Assembly (NCBI RefSeq): GCF_043677095.1
Contig: NZ_JBHLJR010000002.1
Location: 558,001 to 622,000, forward strand
DNA length: 64,000 nt
Source of the DNA: Natronococcus roseus
GTDB lineage: Archaea; Halobacteriota; Halobacteria; Halobacteriales; Natrialbaceae
Reading direction: 5' to 3'
Shown here: positions 16,881 through 26,041 of the stretch, piece after piece
Numbering within the stretch: the first letter of the stretch is position 1
Layout of the letters: each line of letters begins with the position of its first letter
Translations under genes and position numbers: made by a program
Notes under the pieces: generated by a model
What the model saw: the letters and a program-made list of their open reading frames with translations, nothing else
The model's database searches: none
Told to the model about the DNA's origin: nothing

Positions 16881-18020
16881 TTAGAGCGTCACCCGCGAGC
16901 CGTCGGCGCGGAACGCGAGCACGTCGGTGCCGTCCCACTCGATGCGGATCTCCTCGCCCGCGGTCAGCGCGTCGGTGCTCGCACCCGTCCGTTCGGCGAA
17001 CATCGCAGTCCCGTTGACCGAGACGGAGTACCGCACCGTCGACCCACGGTAGAGGACGTTCTCGACGGTGCCGACGACGGCGTTGAGCGTACTGCCGTCG
17101 GCGAGCACCGGCTGTTCGTCTCCCTCCACGGCGTCGGCGGCCGGATCCCGTTCGATCGAGAGCACCTCTGGACGCAGCGACAGCGTCAGCTCCGTTCCCT
17201 CGGCGACGTCGGGGTCGCGGTCGGTCGGGAGCACGAGCTCGTACCCGAGTTCGGTCTCGACGCGGACGGCTCCGTCCGTGACGCCGACGACCTCGCTGTC
17301 GACGAAGTTCGTGTCACCCAGAAAGCCCTCGATGAAACGGTTCGCGGGATTCTCGTAGACCTCGGTGGGCTCGCCGACCTGGATCAGTTCGCCCTGATCC
17401 ATGATCCCGATGCGGTCGGCCAGGGTGAACGCCTCGTCCTGGTCGTGGGTGACGTGGACGAACGTCTCCTCGAGGTCCTCGTGGATCTCGCGGAGTTCGA
17501 TCTGCATGTCCTCGCGGAGGCGCTTGTCGAGGTTCGACAGCGGCTCGTCAAGCAACAGGACGTCGGGATTGACCGCGAGCGAGCGGGCCAGCGCGACGCG
17601 TTGCTTCTGGCCGCCGCTGAGGGTCGTCGGATCCTCGTCGCCGTAGCCGCCCATCTGGACGCGCTCGAGCATCGCCTCGGCGCGCTCGCGGCGTTCCTCT
17701 TTGGGGACGTCGCGCATCTTCAGTCCGAACGCGACGTTCTCCAGGACCGTCTTGTGGGGAAACAGCGCCCAGTCCTGGAACACGGTCGAGGTGTTGCGTT
17801 CGTACGCCGGCTGGTCGGTGACGTCGGCCCCGGCGAGCGTGATCTCGCCGTCGGTCGGCGTCTCGAGGCCGGCGATCATTCGCAGCGTCGTCGACTTGCC
17901 GCTGCCGCTGGGGCCGAGCAGGCAGAGCAACTCGCCGTCCCGGATCTCGACCGAGACGTCCTTGACGGCGGTCGTCTCGCCGTAGCGCTTCTCGAGTTCG
18001 TTTAACGTGATTTCTGACAT
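16881..18020 (-). CDS. ABC transporter ATP-binding protein, PotA-like
   Basis: The 379-residue protein has Walker A GPSGSGKST near residue 36, Q-loop STVFQDWALFPH, signature LSGGQKQRVALARSLA near 136, Walker B VLLLDEPLSNLD and H-loop VTHDQDEAFTL. A C-terminal TOBE-type domain (about residues 245-379) is typical of the polyamine/maltose subgroup. It energises import through the two adjacent permeases. It starts 49 bp after the binding-protein gene. Confidence 0.93.
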   Translation of the reverse strand: MSEITLNELEKRYGETTAVKDVSVEIRDGELLCLLGPSGSGKSTTLRMIAGLETPTDGEITLAGADVTDQPAYERNTSTVFQDWALFPHKTVLENVAFGLKMRDVPKEERRERAEAMLERVQMGGYGDEDPTTLSGGQKQRVALARSLAVNPDVLLLDEPLSNLDKRLREDMQIELREIHEDLEETFVHVTHDQDEAFTLADRIGIMDQGELIQVGEPTEVYENPANRFIEGFLGDTNFVDSEVVGVTDGAVRVETELGYELVLPTDRDPDVAEGTELTLSLRPEVLSIERDPAADAVEGDEQPVLADGSTLNAVVGTVENVLYRGSTVRYSVSVNGTAMFAERTGASTDALTAGEEIRIEWDGTDVLAFRADGSRVTL

Positions 18021-18069
18021 TGGTGACGGTGTGGTCGGTAATCGGATGTAGAACGGTGGTAGGCGGCGA

Positions 18070-19212
18070 TCAGGAGCTCTGTTGGATACTCGAGAACGCG
18101 TCCGAGAGCTCGTCGTCGTGGTCGGCGAGGTACTCCCAGTCGGGGAAGGCGATGGTCTCGGCTTCCTCGGTCGTCGTCGGGAGGTCGTCCTCGAGCTCCT
18201 CGGGGTAGTCGATCTCCTCGTTGCTGAACATCATCGGGTGGGTCTCGGCCCACTCGGACTGGACCTCGGCGTCGAGCAGGAAGTTAATGAACTCCTCGGC
18301 CTCGTCGCGCCGGTCGGTCCCCTGGACGACACACCAGTTGTTGAACCAGCCGGTTGTCTCCTCGGGCATCGTGTGGGTCAGGCCGTCGTAGTCGTCGATG
18401 TCGGCGGCCGTCTGGTCGTAGTACCACTGGGCGACGTCGATCACTTCGTTGTCGAACGCCTGCCAGATATCCTCGCCGGAGCTGGCCCAGCTCTCGACGT
18501 TCCACTCCTCGAGGGTCTCGAGGACGTCCTCGTGGAGCTCCTCGTCGTGCATCTCCTCGGCGCCCTCGTCCTCGTCCATGCCGATCGCGGCGGCGTAGAG
18601 GGGGTACCACCAGAACCCGGTGTCGACGCCGATCCCCTCGCTGTCGGCGACGGTCTCCGAGGAGAGGTCGCCCCACGTTTCGGGGTCGACGTCGGCGTCC
18701 TCGCGGTGGATGATCGTACATGGCGCACCGTCGACCGGCAGCCCGTACTCCGTCCCCCGCATCTCCGCGTAGTAGTCGATGATCCCGTCGGCGTTGGGGA
18801 CGTTCTCCTCGCGGATGGGCTCGAAGAGGTCGTCCTGGCGGCCGTAGTAGTAGAAGTTCCCCTCCGCCACCGTGACGTCGAACGGCGGCTCGTCCTCCGG
18901 GGCGTTCTGGATGTCGGTGAGGATGTCGTCCCAGCCGCGGTGGACGTCGACTTCGACGTCGTGCTCGTCCTCGTACTGCGTGACGAGCCCCTCCTCGAAG
19001 CGGTCGGCGTAGTTCCCGCTCCAGACGCTGACGCGCAGCGTCTCTTCACCCCCTGCGAGTTCGGCACAGCCCGCGATCGCCGTTGCGGAGCCGACTGCCG
19101 CTGCGGACAGAAATCGCCGTCTCGAGGTCGGGTTCGCTCGAGAGTCGGTTGAAGATCCGGTCGCCGGTTTCGCGTCGTCGGTTTCTGCATCCCGGTGTGG
19201 GCCTGCAGCCAT
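18070..19212 (-). CDS. ABC transporter substrate-binding lipoprotein, PotD-like
   Basis: The 380-residue protein has a Tat signal (SRRRFLSAAAVGSAT) and a lipobox ending IAGC at about residues 46-49, so it is a membrane-anchored extracellular receptor. The mature part begins LRVSVWSGNYADRFEEGLV and shows the family-1/PotD two-lobe pattern with aromatic pocket segments (GFWWYPLYAAAIG; WFNNWCVVQG). It is the first gene of the operon, ahead of ATPase and permeases. CTTTATG about 30 bp upstream, or TTTTATCGG further up, may be the TATA box. Substrate assignment to polyamines is by family only. Confidence 0.88.
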   Translation of the reverse strand: MAAGPHRDAETDDAKPATGSSTDSRANPTSRRRFLSAAAVGSATAIAGCAELAGGEETLRVSVWSGNYADRFEEGLVTQYEDEHDVEVDVHRGWDDILTDIQNAPEDEPPFDVTVAEGNFYYYGRQDDLFEPIREENVPNADGIIDYYAEMRGTEYGLPVDGAPCTIIHREDADVDPETWGDLSSETVADSEGIGVDTGFWWYPLYAAAIGMDEDEGAEEMHDEELHEDVLETLEEWNVESWASSGEDIWQAFDNEVIDVAQWYYDQTAADIDDYDGLTHTMPEETTGWFNNWCVVQGTDRRDEAEEFINFLLDAEVQSEWAETHPMMFSNEEIDYPEELEDDLPTTTEEAETIAFPDWEYLADHDDELSDAFSSIQQSS

Positions 19213-19544
19213 GAGTACCCGGTAAACCCGGATTGCGACATAAAGGCGTTATGATGTAGTAATAATATCCGATAAAAATCGCGAAGATCGGTCGCCGCAT
19301 CGAGCGTTCGCGGGCGAATCACCGCCAGGCGGACGCTCCTATCCGTCCGCCAACCGTCCGAGGCCGTCCTCCTCGGAGTTGTCGCCGGGGATCCGCCCTC
19401 GGACGCGGACCCGGTCTCGCTCTCGAGTTCGACCGCCGACGTTCGGCGGGCTTACGAGCAGGTGACAGTTGGCGGTAGCGACCACTGGGGATCGAATCGG
19501 CACTCGCTCTCCGGTAATCGGTGGGTAACGGGCAAGCAGACGGA
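19213..19544. other. Intergenic region with AT-rich promoter segment
   Basis: The first ~70 bp (about 19230-19282) are AT-rich for this genome and probably hold the promoter of the binding-protein operon on the minus strand (TTTTATCGGATATTATTAC in complement). I see no credible gene in the remainder. Confidence 0.45.
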
Positions 19545-19610
19545 CTGTTGTAACCGTTTACCGACACACCCGGCAGATGTCCCTAGAATGTCGACGATGA
19601 GTTACAGGAG
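19545..19610. repeat. Diverged member of the short inverted-repeat family
   Basis: CTGTTGTAACCGTTTACCG at the left and GATGAGTTACAGGAG at the right share TGTAAC/GTTACA as inverted arms. The left part matches the element at 35000-35065 closely (TGTAAC, two differences, TTTACCG). It lies just beyond the 3' end of the potassium channel gene. It could be a decayed element or a terminator. Confidence 0.4.
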
Positions 19611-19616
19611 ACCGTA

Positions 19617-21293
19617 TCAGTCTTCGCCGTCGCCGAACTCCGTCTTGAAGTTGGAGACGCCCCGGTCGGTGCCCGCGACGAGGACCTCGTCGTCGGTCTC
19701 GAGCCCGAAGTCGTCGTCGAACGCCGTGACGATCTCACCGTTTCGTTTTACGGCGACGATCGTAGAGTCGGTCCGCTCTCGAACCTCGTCAGTGTCCGGG
19801 TGCTGTCCGGCGAGTTCCGGTGCCCGTGTTCTGGTGAGCTGGATCTGTTCGCGGAGCGTCATCACGTCCTCGTCGTAGAGGCCGAGCGTCGTCATCCGGC
19901 CGGCGACCTTCGGCAGCGCGAGGACGTAATCCGCGCCCGCCCGGTAGAGGTCGCTCGCGCTCTCGGCGTCGTTGGCCGCGACGACGATCTCGACGTCGTC
20001 GTCGGCCTCGCGGGCGACCAGCGTCGCGAGGGTCGCGTCGTCGTCGTCGGGCAACGCGAGGATGACCGTCTCTGCGTCGTCGATCCCCGCCTCGTCGAAC
20101 GTCGTCGTCTCCGTCGCGTCGCCGACGACGTCGACGCCCTCTCCGGGCTCGGTGTCGATCACCGTCGTCTGCTGGTCGGCCTTCCGGAGGATCCCCTCGG
20201 CGGTCGTGCCGACGAAGCCGTGACCGGCGATGATCACCGGACCCGCCGTCGCGGACCGCCCGCCAGACCGGGTAATCGGCTCGATCCGCTCGAGCTGCTC
20301 CTCGGTGCCGGCAACGACGAGGACGGTACTCTCGTCGGCGACCGCCTCGCTCGAGGGATCGGTGACGAACTCGCCGCGTAGCCAGACGCCGACGAGCGTC
20401 GCCCCCGTCCGCTCGAGGGGGTCGAGGGAGTCGAGGTGCTGACCGTAGAGCGGGCTGTCGTCGGTCACCGGGAACTCGGCGATCTCGAGGTCGACGTCGA
20501 AGTCCTCGATATCCTCGAGTGCGGTGCTGACGACGTTCTGGGCCTTGTCCGCGAGGCTCTTCCCGAGACGGTGTTTCGGCGAGATAACGGTCGTCGCGCC
20601 GGCGAACCGGAGGTATCGTGACTGTTCGGGGTCGTCGATCAGACAGATGATCTCGAGATCCGGGTTGGTCTCCGCGAGCGAGAGGAGCGTGCCGATGACG
20701 TTCTCCTGCTGTTTCGCGCCGACGACGACCGCGACCGCGTTTTCGATGTTGACCGCTTCGAGCGTCTCCTCGTCTTCGATCGTCCCGTGGACGACGTTCC
20801 GTTCCTCCTCGAACAGCGTTTCGGCCCGCTGCTCGTCGTCCTCGACGATGACGTACTGCTCCTCGCGGGCCTCCAGATCGTCGACCAGACTCTCACAGAG
20901 CGAGGTGTATCCCCAGATAACGGCGTGGTCCTCGGCGCTCTCGACGGCGTCGGGGACCCTCGTCTCGGTGAGCTCCTCCCTGGCCCAGGGGACGACGAAC
21001 TGCGGGACGGCGACGGCGATGTAGGCGATCCCCGTAAACTGCGCGACGACCATCAGCGCCTGCATTCCGATGGACGTCCACGGCGCGTCCTGTCCGTACC
21101 CCGTCGAGGTCAGCGACTGGACGATAACGTTGAGCGAGTCCTGCAGTGACCGCGGTCGCCCCTCCAGTTCGGCCATCCCCCATCGATACAGCAGCGTCTG
21201 AACGGCCACCACGACGACGAACGAGAGCAGAAAGGTCACGAGACGTCTGTTCCGACCGATCCACTGGAACGGAGACGGTTTTCGAAACTCCAT
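19617..21293 (-). CDS. Two-RCK potassium channel, TrkA-N/TrkA-C type
   Basis: The protein has 558 residues. Helix LVTFLLSFVVVVAVQTLLY, a pore loop with selectivity-filter-like TSTGYGQD near residue 64, and a second helix form a two-TM channel. Two Rossmann-type RCK/TrkA-N units follow (AVIWGYTSLCESLVDDL near 128; VIIAGHGFVGTTAEGIL near 345), with TrkA-C domains (around 290 and 500). The second Rossmann loop, GHGFVG, resembles a nucleotide-binding glycine motif. Probable role: nucleotide- or ligand-gated K+ flux, central in a salt-in organism. The filter has Gln after GYG. Confidence 0.88.
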   Translation of the reverse strand: MEFRKPSPFQWIGRNRRLVTFLLSFVVVVAVQTLLYRWGMAELEGRPRSLQDSLNVIVQSLTSTGYGQDAPWTSIGMQALMVVAQFTGIAYIAVAVPQFVVPWAREELTETRVPDAVESAEDHAVIWGYTSLCESLVDDLEAREEQYVIVEDDEQRAETLFEEERNVVHGTIEDEETLEAVNIENAVAVVVGAKQQENVIGTLLSLAETNPDLEIICLIDDPEQSRYLRFAGATTVISPKHRLGKSLADKAQNVVSTALEDIEDFDVDLEIAEFPVTDDSPLYGQHLDSLDPLERTGATLVGVWLRGEFVTDPSSEAVADESTVLVVAGTEEQLERIEPITRSGGRSATAGPVIIAGHGFVGTTAEGILRKADQQTTVIDTEPGEGVDVVGDATETTTFDEAGIDDAETVILALPDDDDATLATLVAREADDDVEIVVAANDAESASDLYRAGADYVLALPKVAGRMTTLGLYDEDVMTLREQIQLTRTRAPELAGQHPDTDEVRERTDSTIVAVKRNGEIVTAFDDDFGLETDDEVLVAGTDRGVSNFKTEFGDGED

Positions 21294-21359
21294 ATAGCCC
21301 GAGCTAGATGACTCGGACGTGTAGATATTGGAGTTGCATATGCGGCGTGGTAATCGCTG

Positions 21360-22172
21360 TCAGTCGGCAGCTTCGGCCGGATCGACGACCTCGTTCGTCT
21401 CCGGGTAGACGCCGACCTGCTCGCAGACGTCGGCCATCGGACAGGCATCGGGATCCTCGAGACAGGCCGGCTTGCGGGCCGTGCAGTACTCGCGGCCGAA
21501 CTGGATCGAGGCGGTGTGACCGAACCCACACTTCGCGGCAGGGATGTCCCGCTCGAGGACCGCCCGTACCGCCTCGTGGTCGGCGTCGGCGGGGGCGATC
21601 CCCAGCCGCCGGTAGATTCGGTGGACGTGCGTGTCGACGGGGAAGACGCCGCCGCGCCCGCCCGCGAACAGCAGGACGCAGTCAGCAGTTTTTGGGCCGA
21701 CGCCGTGGATCTCGAGCAGCCGTTCGCGGACGGGTTCGGGCTCCGCCTCCCTGACGAAGTCGTCGAACCCCGCAGCGGAGTCGAACTCCTCGAGGACCTC
21801 CTCGGCAGCACCGATGATCATCGCCGACTTCTGGTTGTACAGGCCGGCGGAGCTGATCGTCTCGGCGAGTTCGGACTGCTCGGCGTCGGCGAGCGATTCC
21901 GCGAGGTCCCCATCGGGACTTCCGTATCTGTCGACCAGCGCGTCGTGAGCCGGCTGGCTCGCCACGTCGCTCGTGTTCTGGCTCAGGATCGTCCGGACGA
22001 GGCAGGTGAAGGCGTCCTGCCCGCCGTACGTTTTCTGCCAGTACAGCTCGCCGAGGCGGTCGACGACGCGCTCGGCGCGGGTGTCGGCGGTCGCCGGGTC
22101 GAACTCGGCGGCGGCTCCACCGCCCGTCTCGCCGCCGCTGATGTTGACCGACGGCTCGTTGTCGTCACTCAT
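21360..22172 (-). CDS. nth: Endonuclease III (base excision repair)
   Basis: The 270-residue protein has the helix-hairpin-helix EIHGVGPKTADCVLL with the catalytic Lys, then PVDTHVHRIYRRLG with the catalytic Asp, and a C-terminal iron-sulfur loop of four Cys (C-TARKPA-C-LEDPDA-C-PMADV-C). It is a bifunctional DNA glycosylase/AP lyase for oxidised pyrimidines. The spacing between the second and third Cys is six residues, against two in E. coli Nth. ATG 22172 begins an acidic haloarchaeal extension; the longer frame is not coding-like. Confidence 0.93.
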   Translation of the reverse strand: MSDDNEPSVNISGGETGGGAAAEFDPATADTRAERVVDRLGELYWQKTYGGQDAFTCLVRTILSQNTSDVASQPAHDALVDRYGSPDGDLAESLADAEQSELAETISSAGLYNQKSAMIIGAAEEVLEEFDSAAGFDDFVREAEPEPVRERLLEIHGVGPKTADCVLLFAGGRGGVFPVDTHVHRIYRRLGIAPADADHEAVRAVLERDIPAAKCGFGHTASIQFGREYCTARKPACLEDPDACPMADVCEQVGVYPETNEVVDPAEAAD

Positions 22173-22292
22173 GCGCCAGGATTCGGGCTCGAGGAGCAAA
22201 ACCGCCGTGGAAGCGGTGATCCGACTCGAGCACCAGTCCACCGATACCCCTCGCTCGAGCGGTCGCCTCACCGTCGCTTACGAGTTCCACGG

Positions 22293-22598
22293 CTACGGAT
22301 TCCCAGAGGTGTACGAGACCGTTACCGTCACCGAGAGCCCCGTCGTCCCGCCGGCGACGCTGAGCTGGTAGCTCTCCGCGCCCTCCTCGGCGGCCAGCGT
22401 CTCGAGTTTCTCCCGAATGCCGCCGAGCAGTCGCTCGAGGCCGCCGATCACTCGCTCCTCTCGCTGGGTGTCGATCGGTTTGGTCGACGGCTCCTCCAGT
22501 TGCCGAGACGTCGCGGCGACGAACGCCTGGAGCTCGTCGAGCGAGTCGACGCTGTTCAGTCGCTGTTCGAGGTGGTCGGCGGTTTGTGTATCGAGCAT
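22293..22598 (-). CDS. Small conserved haloarchaeal protein
   Basis: The 101-residue protein has a helical N-terminal part (MLDTQTADHLEQRLNSVDSL) and a C-terminal beta-rich tail (YQLSVAGGTTGLSVTVTVSY). No motif or family recognised. ATG 22598 is preferred over an upstream TTG. CTATTTTTCC in complement about 30-40 bp upstream is a plausible TATA box. It is in the same direction as nth but separated by 120 bp. Confidence 0.6.
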   Translation of the reverse strand: MLDTQTADHLEQRLNSVDSLDELQAFVAATSRQLEEPSTKPIDTQREERVIGGLERLLGGIREKLETLAAEEGAESYQLSVAGGTTGLSVTVTVSYTSGNP

Positions 22599-22731
22599 CG
22601 TGGCCCTTGCTACCAATCGTTGGTTCGGCGGAAAAATAGTTCGGTGCCCGGGACAGTTGTCCGCGACGAACGATCCGAAAGCGACACCGTCGGTGGAGGC
22701 CGCGGAAACCGTCGATCGCGGGATACCCCCG

Positions 22732-23145
22732 CTACTCGACCGTCAGCGTCACCGTCGCCTCGGCGCCCTCGGCGAGCGCGTCGACGAGTTCTCGGTCGAA
22801 CCCCTCGGCCGCGAACTCGGCGCCGACCACGACCGTTCGGTCGTCTACGTAGTCGCTGGTTCGGCCGACCGCGCTGCGCTCGTTCGTGAACTCGAGATCG
22901 GGATCGCCGCGTCCCTCGACCGACTCGCGGTGGCCGTCGGCCTCGATTTCGACGGTGATCGTCGCCTCCTCGTCCCGGCAGGCCTCGACGAACTCGGGAT
23001 CGAAGTCGGCGGGTGCCCGATCGGCGTCGATCGCCAGGATACAGTCTCCGGCGGGCGTGAGGTAGTCGTCGGTCGTCACCTCGAACGTGCTCGCGTGTGC
23101 GGCGCTGACGTGCTCGTGTCCTCGAGCGCGGATCAGTTCCTCCAT
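22732..23145 (-). CDS. DUF371 domain-containing protein
   Basis: The 137-residue protein matches the archaeal DUF371 family: RGHEHVSAAHASTFEVT at residues 8-24, DDYLTPAGDCILAIDAD, and a beta-rich C-terminal half with RGDPDLEF. DUF371 is widespread in archaea and of unknown function. The length is normal. It is monocistronic by spacing, 132 bp upstream of the previous small gene. Confidence 0.85.
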   Translation of the reverse strand: MEELIRARGHEHVSAAHASTFEVTTDDYLTPAGDCILAIDADRAPADFDPEFVEACRDEEATITVEIEADGHRESVEGRGDPDLEFTNERSAVGRTSDYVDDRTVVVGAEFAAEGFDRELVDALAEGAEATVTLTVE

Positions 23146-23190
23146 ACCGAAGCAGAGTCGAGCGGCTCGGAAAACGGGATCGACTCGGCG

Positions 23191-23559
23191 CTACGCCGTC
23201 TCCCCCCGGTAACCGGTGCGGAACTCGCGAACGACGGCCCCGCCGAGGACGCCGAAGACGACGACCGCGAGGACAGCCGTCAGGCCGACGCCGACCTCGC
23301 CGTGGAGATCGGCACCGAGAACGCCCCAGCCGAGAGCGAGAAGGGCACCGACAGCGGCCAGGACGGCTACCCCCAGCCGGAGCGGGTCGTCGGACTGCCT
23401 CGAGAGGACGTACTGCGGGCCCGCGACGCCGACGAACAGGTAGATCGCGATTCCGACTGGCGTGGCACCGAGGACGGCCATCGAGCCCGTCTGCCAGCTT
23501 ACCAGACCACTCGAAAACACTGCGAGGAGGATGCCGATGCCGACGAGTCGTCCGCTCAT
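23191..23559 (-). CDS. Small four-helix membrane protein
   Basis: The 122-residue protein has about four transmembrane segments (LVGIGILLAVFSSGLVSW; VGIAIYLFVGVAGPQYVL; LGVAVLAAVGALLALGW; VGLTAVLAVVVFGVLGGAVV) and a short polar C-terminus. It resembles unnamed haloarchaeal membrane proteins; no function is suggested by the sequence. ATG 23559 is favoured over TTG 23574; an AAATATTG in complement about 30 bp upstream supports it. Confidence 0.68.
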   Translation of the reverse strand: MSGRLVGIGILLAVFSSGLVSWQTGSMAVLGATPVGIAIYLFVGVAGPQYVLSRQSDDPLRLGVAVLAAVGALLALGWGVLGADLHGEVGVGLTAVLAVVVFGVLGGAVVREFRTGYRGETA

Positions 23560-23696
23560 ACGGAGAGTTGTCAACGGGTTACAATATTTGTTTCGACGGC
23601 ACCGTCCGTACTATCGGTTCGACCGCGTCTGCGATCGGTTTCCGTCCGTATTGTCGACAGGAAAAACCGCGCGTGGAGTGATCTCGTTCGGCCTCC

Positions 23697-25040
23697 TCAG
23701 ACCAGGCTCGCGCCGTCGAACTCGCCGCGGTTGTACTCGAGGTCCATCAGATCGAGGATCGTCGGGGCGATGTCGTAGAGGTCGGCTTCGCCGATCGAGG
23801 CGTCGGGGTCGTCGATGTACAGCGAGGTGTCGTCGAAGCTGTGCATCCCGTTTCGCGGACCGCTGGTGAAGATCTCGGAGTCGGCCTTGAAGCCGGATTT
23901 GAGGTCGAAGCCCTTGTTAGGGATCGCGACCAGATCCGGCGCGATGTCGTCGTGATCGCCGCGGAAGGCCGCTTCCTTCTCGACGACGCGGTCGACGACC
24001 TTGTTGCCGTTGGGGCCCTCGAGGGCCTCGAGGTCGGCCTTGAGCTCGTCGCGGACCTCGTCGTACTCGTCCTCGGGGACCGAACCTCGCGGTTCGCGGC
24101 CCTCGAGGTTGAGATAGAATCGGCCGGGGATGAAGGAGTAGGCCGTCGTCTCCGTGGCGATGTCGCCCAGCTCCTCGGGCTCGTCGTCCTCGAAGGAGAG
24201 CCACCCCTCCTCGATGAGCCACTCGTTGAAGTGGACCTCGTAGTCGAGGCTCGTGAAGCCGTGGTCGGAGGCGACGATCAGCGTAACGTCCTCGGGAAGG
24301 GCCTCCCGAAGGCGGCCGACGTAGTCGTCGACCTTCTCGTAGAACTCGAGGAACTCCTCCTTGTACTGGCCGTCGCGCTCGTAGTCCTTGAACAGGAAGT
24401 GGTTGACCCGATCGGTCGTCATGAAGACGCCGAAAAAGAGGTCCCAGTCGTCCTCCTCGATGTAGTGTTCGAACGCCTCGAAGCGGGCGTCGATCGTCTC
24501 GTGGGCGTCCTCGATGAACGCCTCCTTTTCCTCCTCGTGACCGAGTTTCGGATTGACGTCGATCCGGTAATCGAGCGTCTCGAGGTACTCACGAACGTCG
24601 TCGGGGTAGGCGGCCTTCTCGAGGCCGGGCGAGAGAAAGCCCGACACCATGCGCTGGACGTTTCGCTGTGGCGGGAACGTGACGGGGACGTTCATCACGG
24701 TCGCCTTGAGCCCCTCGTCCTGGACGCGGTCCCAGACGCGGTCGGCCTGGACTTCCCGTCCCATGGGGACGTAGGTGTCGTAGGTGCCGACCTCGCGGTC
24801 CTGGAAGCCGTAGACGCCCGTCTCACCGGGGTTGACCCCGGTGGTCAGCGACGGCCAGCAGGCGCTGGACTCGGGTGGGACGATACTCGAAATCTCGCTC
24901 GCAGTACCGTCTGCCGCCAGCGACGCGAAGTTCGGAAACCGGTCCTCGTGTTCGGAGAGTAAACTGTACGGCACGCCGTCGACGCCGATAAACGCGACTC
25001 GGGGGGAGTCGTCGCCCCGCAACCGGTCGAACAAACCCAT
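23697..25040 (-). CDS. Alkaline phosphatase superfamily hydrolase (type I phosphodiesterase/pyrophosphatase-like)
   Basis: The protein has 447 residues. Metal-binding motifs of the superfamily are visible: FIGVDGVPYSLL near residue 17, then PPESSACWPSLTTGVNPGETGVYGF with the nucleophile region near 65, VASDHGFTSLDYEVHFNEWL near 255, and GMHSFDDTSLYI near 395. Members hydrolyse phosphodiesters or transfer phosphate groups; in haloarchaea they are often annotated as AP3A hydrolase-like. No signal peptide, so cytoplasmic. ATG 25040 is chosen; the upstream 9-codon extension has no support. Confidence 0.87.
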   Translation of the reverse strand: MGLFDRLRGDDSPRVAFIGVDGVPYSLLSEHEDRFPNFASLAADGTASEISSIVPPESSACWPSLTTGVNPGETGVYGFQDREVGTYDTYVPMGREVQADRVWDRVQDEGLKATVMNVPVTFPPQRNVQRMVSGFLSPGLEKAAYPDDVREYLETLDYRIDVNPKLGHEEEKEAFIEDAHETIDARFEAFEHYIEEDDWDLFFGVFMTTDRVNHFLFKDYERDGQYKEEFLEFYEKVDDYVGRLREALPEDVTLIVASDHGFTSLDYEVHFNEWLIEEGWLSFEDDEPEELGDIATETTAYSFIPGRFYLNLEGREPRGSVPEDEYDEVRDELKADLEALEGPNGNKVVDRVVEKEAAFRGDHDDIAPDLVAIPNKGFDLKSGFKADSEIFTSGPRNGMHSFDDTSLYIDDPDASIGEADLYDIAPTILDLMDLEYNRGEFDGASLV

Positions 25041-25247
25041 GCGGGGCCGTAGTCCGACCGCATACAAGAAGGTTCGTTTCCGGACACTGTTTTCGAGAAT
25101 CGGTGACGACAGTCTCGGTGTCGCGTTCGGCGTTGCCGACTGTCGCGTCGGTGCTGCGGACCGACGCCAGCGGAGGAGGCCCTCGAGGTGCTCGTAGAAA
25201 CCGGCAGGATCTCCGGTCGCGCTCGCGGCGGGCGATCGGGAACCGGG

Positions 25248-25382
25248 CTACTCCGTCTCCTCGTCCGCGCTCTCGGAACGGAAGTTCGTCGGGACGACCG
25301 TCAGGTGGGCCATCCCGGTACCGGATTCGACCGACTCGGTGGTCGACGCGGACTCTCGTGGGGACGGGTTGGTTGCTGCCAT
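25248..25382 (-). CDS. Small acidic haloarchaeal protein, 44 residues
   Basis: A short frame begins MAATNPSPRESASTTES and contains MAHLTVVPTNFRSESADEET near its end. The start codon at 25382 has a good TATA-like element in complement (TTTTATTGGG, about 31-37 bp upstream), the spacing seen at other leaderless genes in this window. The frame has the Ser/Thr/Glu bias of real haloarchaeal proteins. A second Met lies at residue 24. No family recognised. Confidence 0.5.
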   Translation of the reverse strand: MAATNPSPRESASTTESVESGTGMAHLTVVPTNFRSESADEETE

Positions 25383-25510
25383 GACGGACGGTAGTACGAC
25401 GGCTCACCCAATAAAATTACCCATGCTCATAACACATACGGCGGACGGGTGGCGATAACTCCGACGAATCCGTTGGCAGAAAAATCGAACGCTGGCTCGG
25501 GAGGTCGCCG

Positions 25511-26041
25511 CTAGAAGTTCTCGTCGTAGAGATCCTGGGCGTGTTCGATCGCGTCGTAGGCGGCCTGTCGGTCCTCCCAACCCTGGGTCTCGACTTCCTT
25601 GTCGGCCTCCAGGTTCTTGTAGGTCTTGAAGAACTCGTCGATCTCGTCGAGTTGCTGCTGGGGGATGTCCTCGAGGTCCTCGATGTGGTCGTAGCGGGGG
25701 TCCTCGCTCGGGACCGCGATGACCTTGTCGTCCTGCTCGCCGTCGTCGTCCATCTTCATCAGGGCGACGGGACGGGCCTCGATGATACAGCCGGGGAACG
25801 TCTGATCCTCGACGAGGACCATCACGTCGAAGGGGTCCTCGTCGTCGTAGTACGACTGCGGGATGAAGCCGTAGTCGGAGGGGTAGTGGACGTTCGAGTG
25901 GAGCACGCGGTCGAGGACGACGCCGGGGACGTCCTTGTCGTACTCGTACTTGTTGCGCTCGCCCTTGAGACACTCGACGACCGCGTAGATCTCTTCGGGC
26001 GGGTTCGGTCCGGTCTCGAGGTCTTCCCAGAGATTGACCAT
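25511..26041 (-). CDS. ppa: Inorganic pyrophosphatase (family I)
   Basis: The 176-residue soluble pyrophosphatase has the metal/phosphate signature DDEDPFDVMVLV near residue 66, KYEYDKDVPGVVLDRVL at the active-site base and HYPSDYGFIPQSY. It hydrolyses pyrophosphate to phosphate, driving biosynthesis. Full family length. ATG 26041 fits the family N-terminus (MVNLWEDLETGPNPP). A T-rich GACTTTTTGAC in complement about 30 bp upstream is the likely TATA box. Confidence 0.96.
   Translation of the reverse strand: MVNLWEDLETGPNPPEEIYAVVECLKGERNKYEYDKDVPGVVLDRVLHSNVHYPSDYGFIPQSYYDDEDPFDVMVLVEDQTFPGCIIEARPVALMKMDDDGEQDDKVIAVPSEDPRYDHIEDLEDIPQQQLDEIDEFFKTYKNLEADKEVETQGWEDRQAAYDAIEHAQDLYDENF

Noticed and set aside
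22417..23778. 453-codon plus-strand frame
   Set aside because: Spans several minus-strand genes (DUF371 and others) and the gaps between them, with no recognisable domain.
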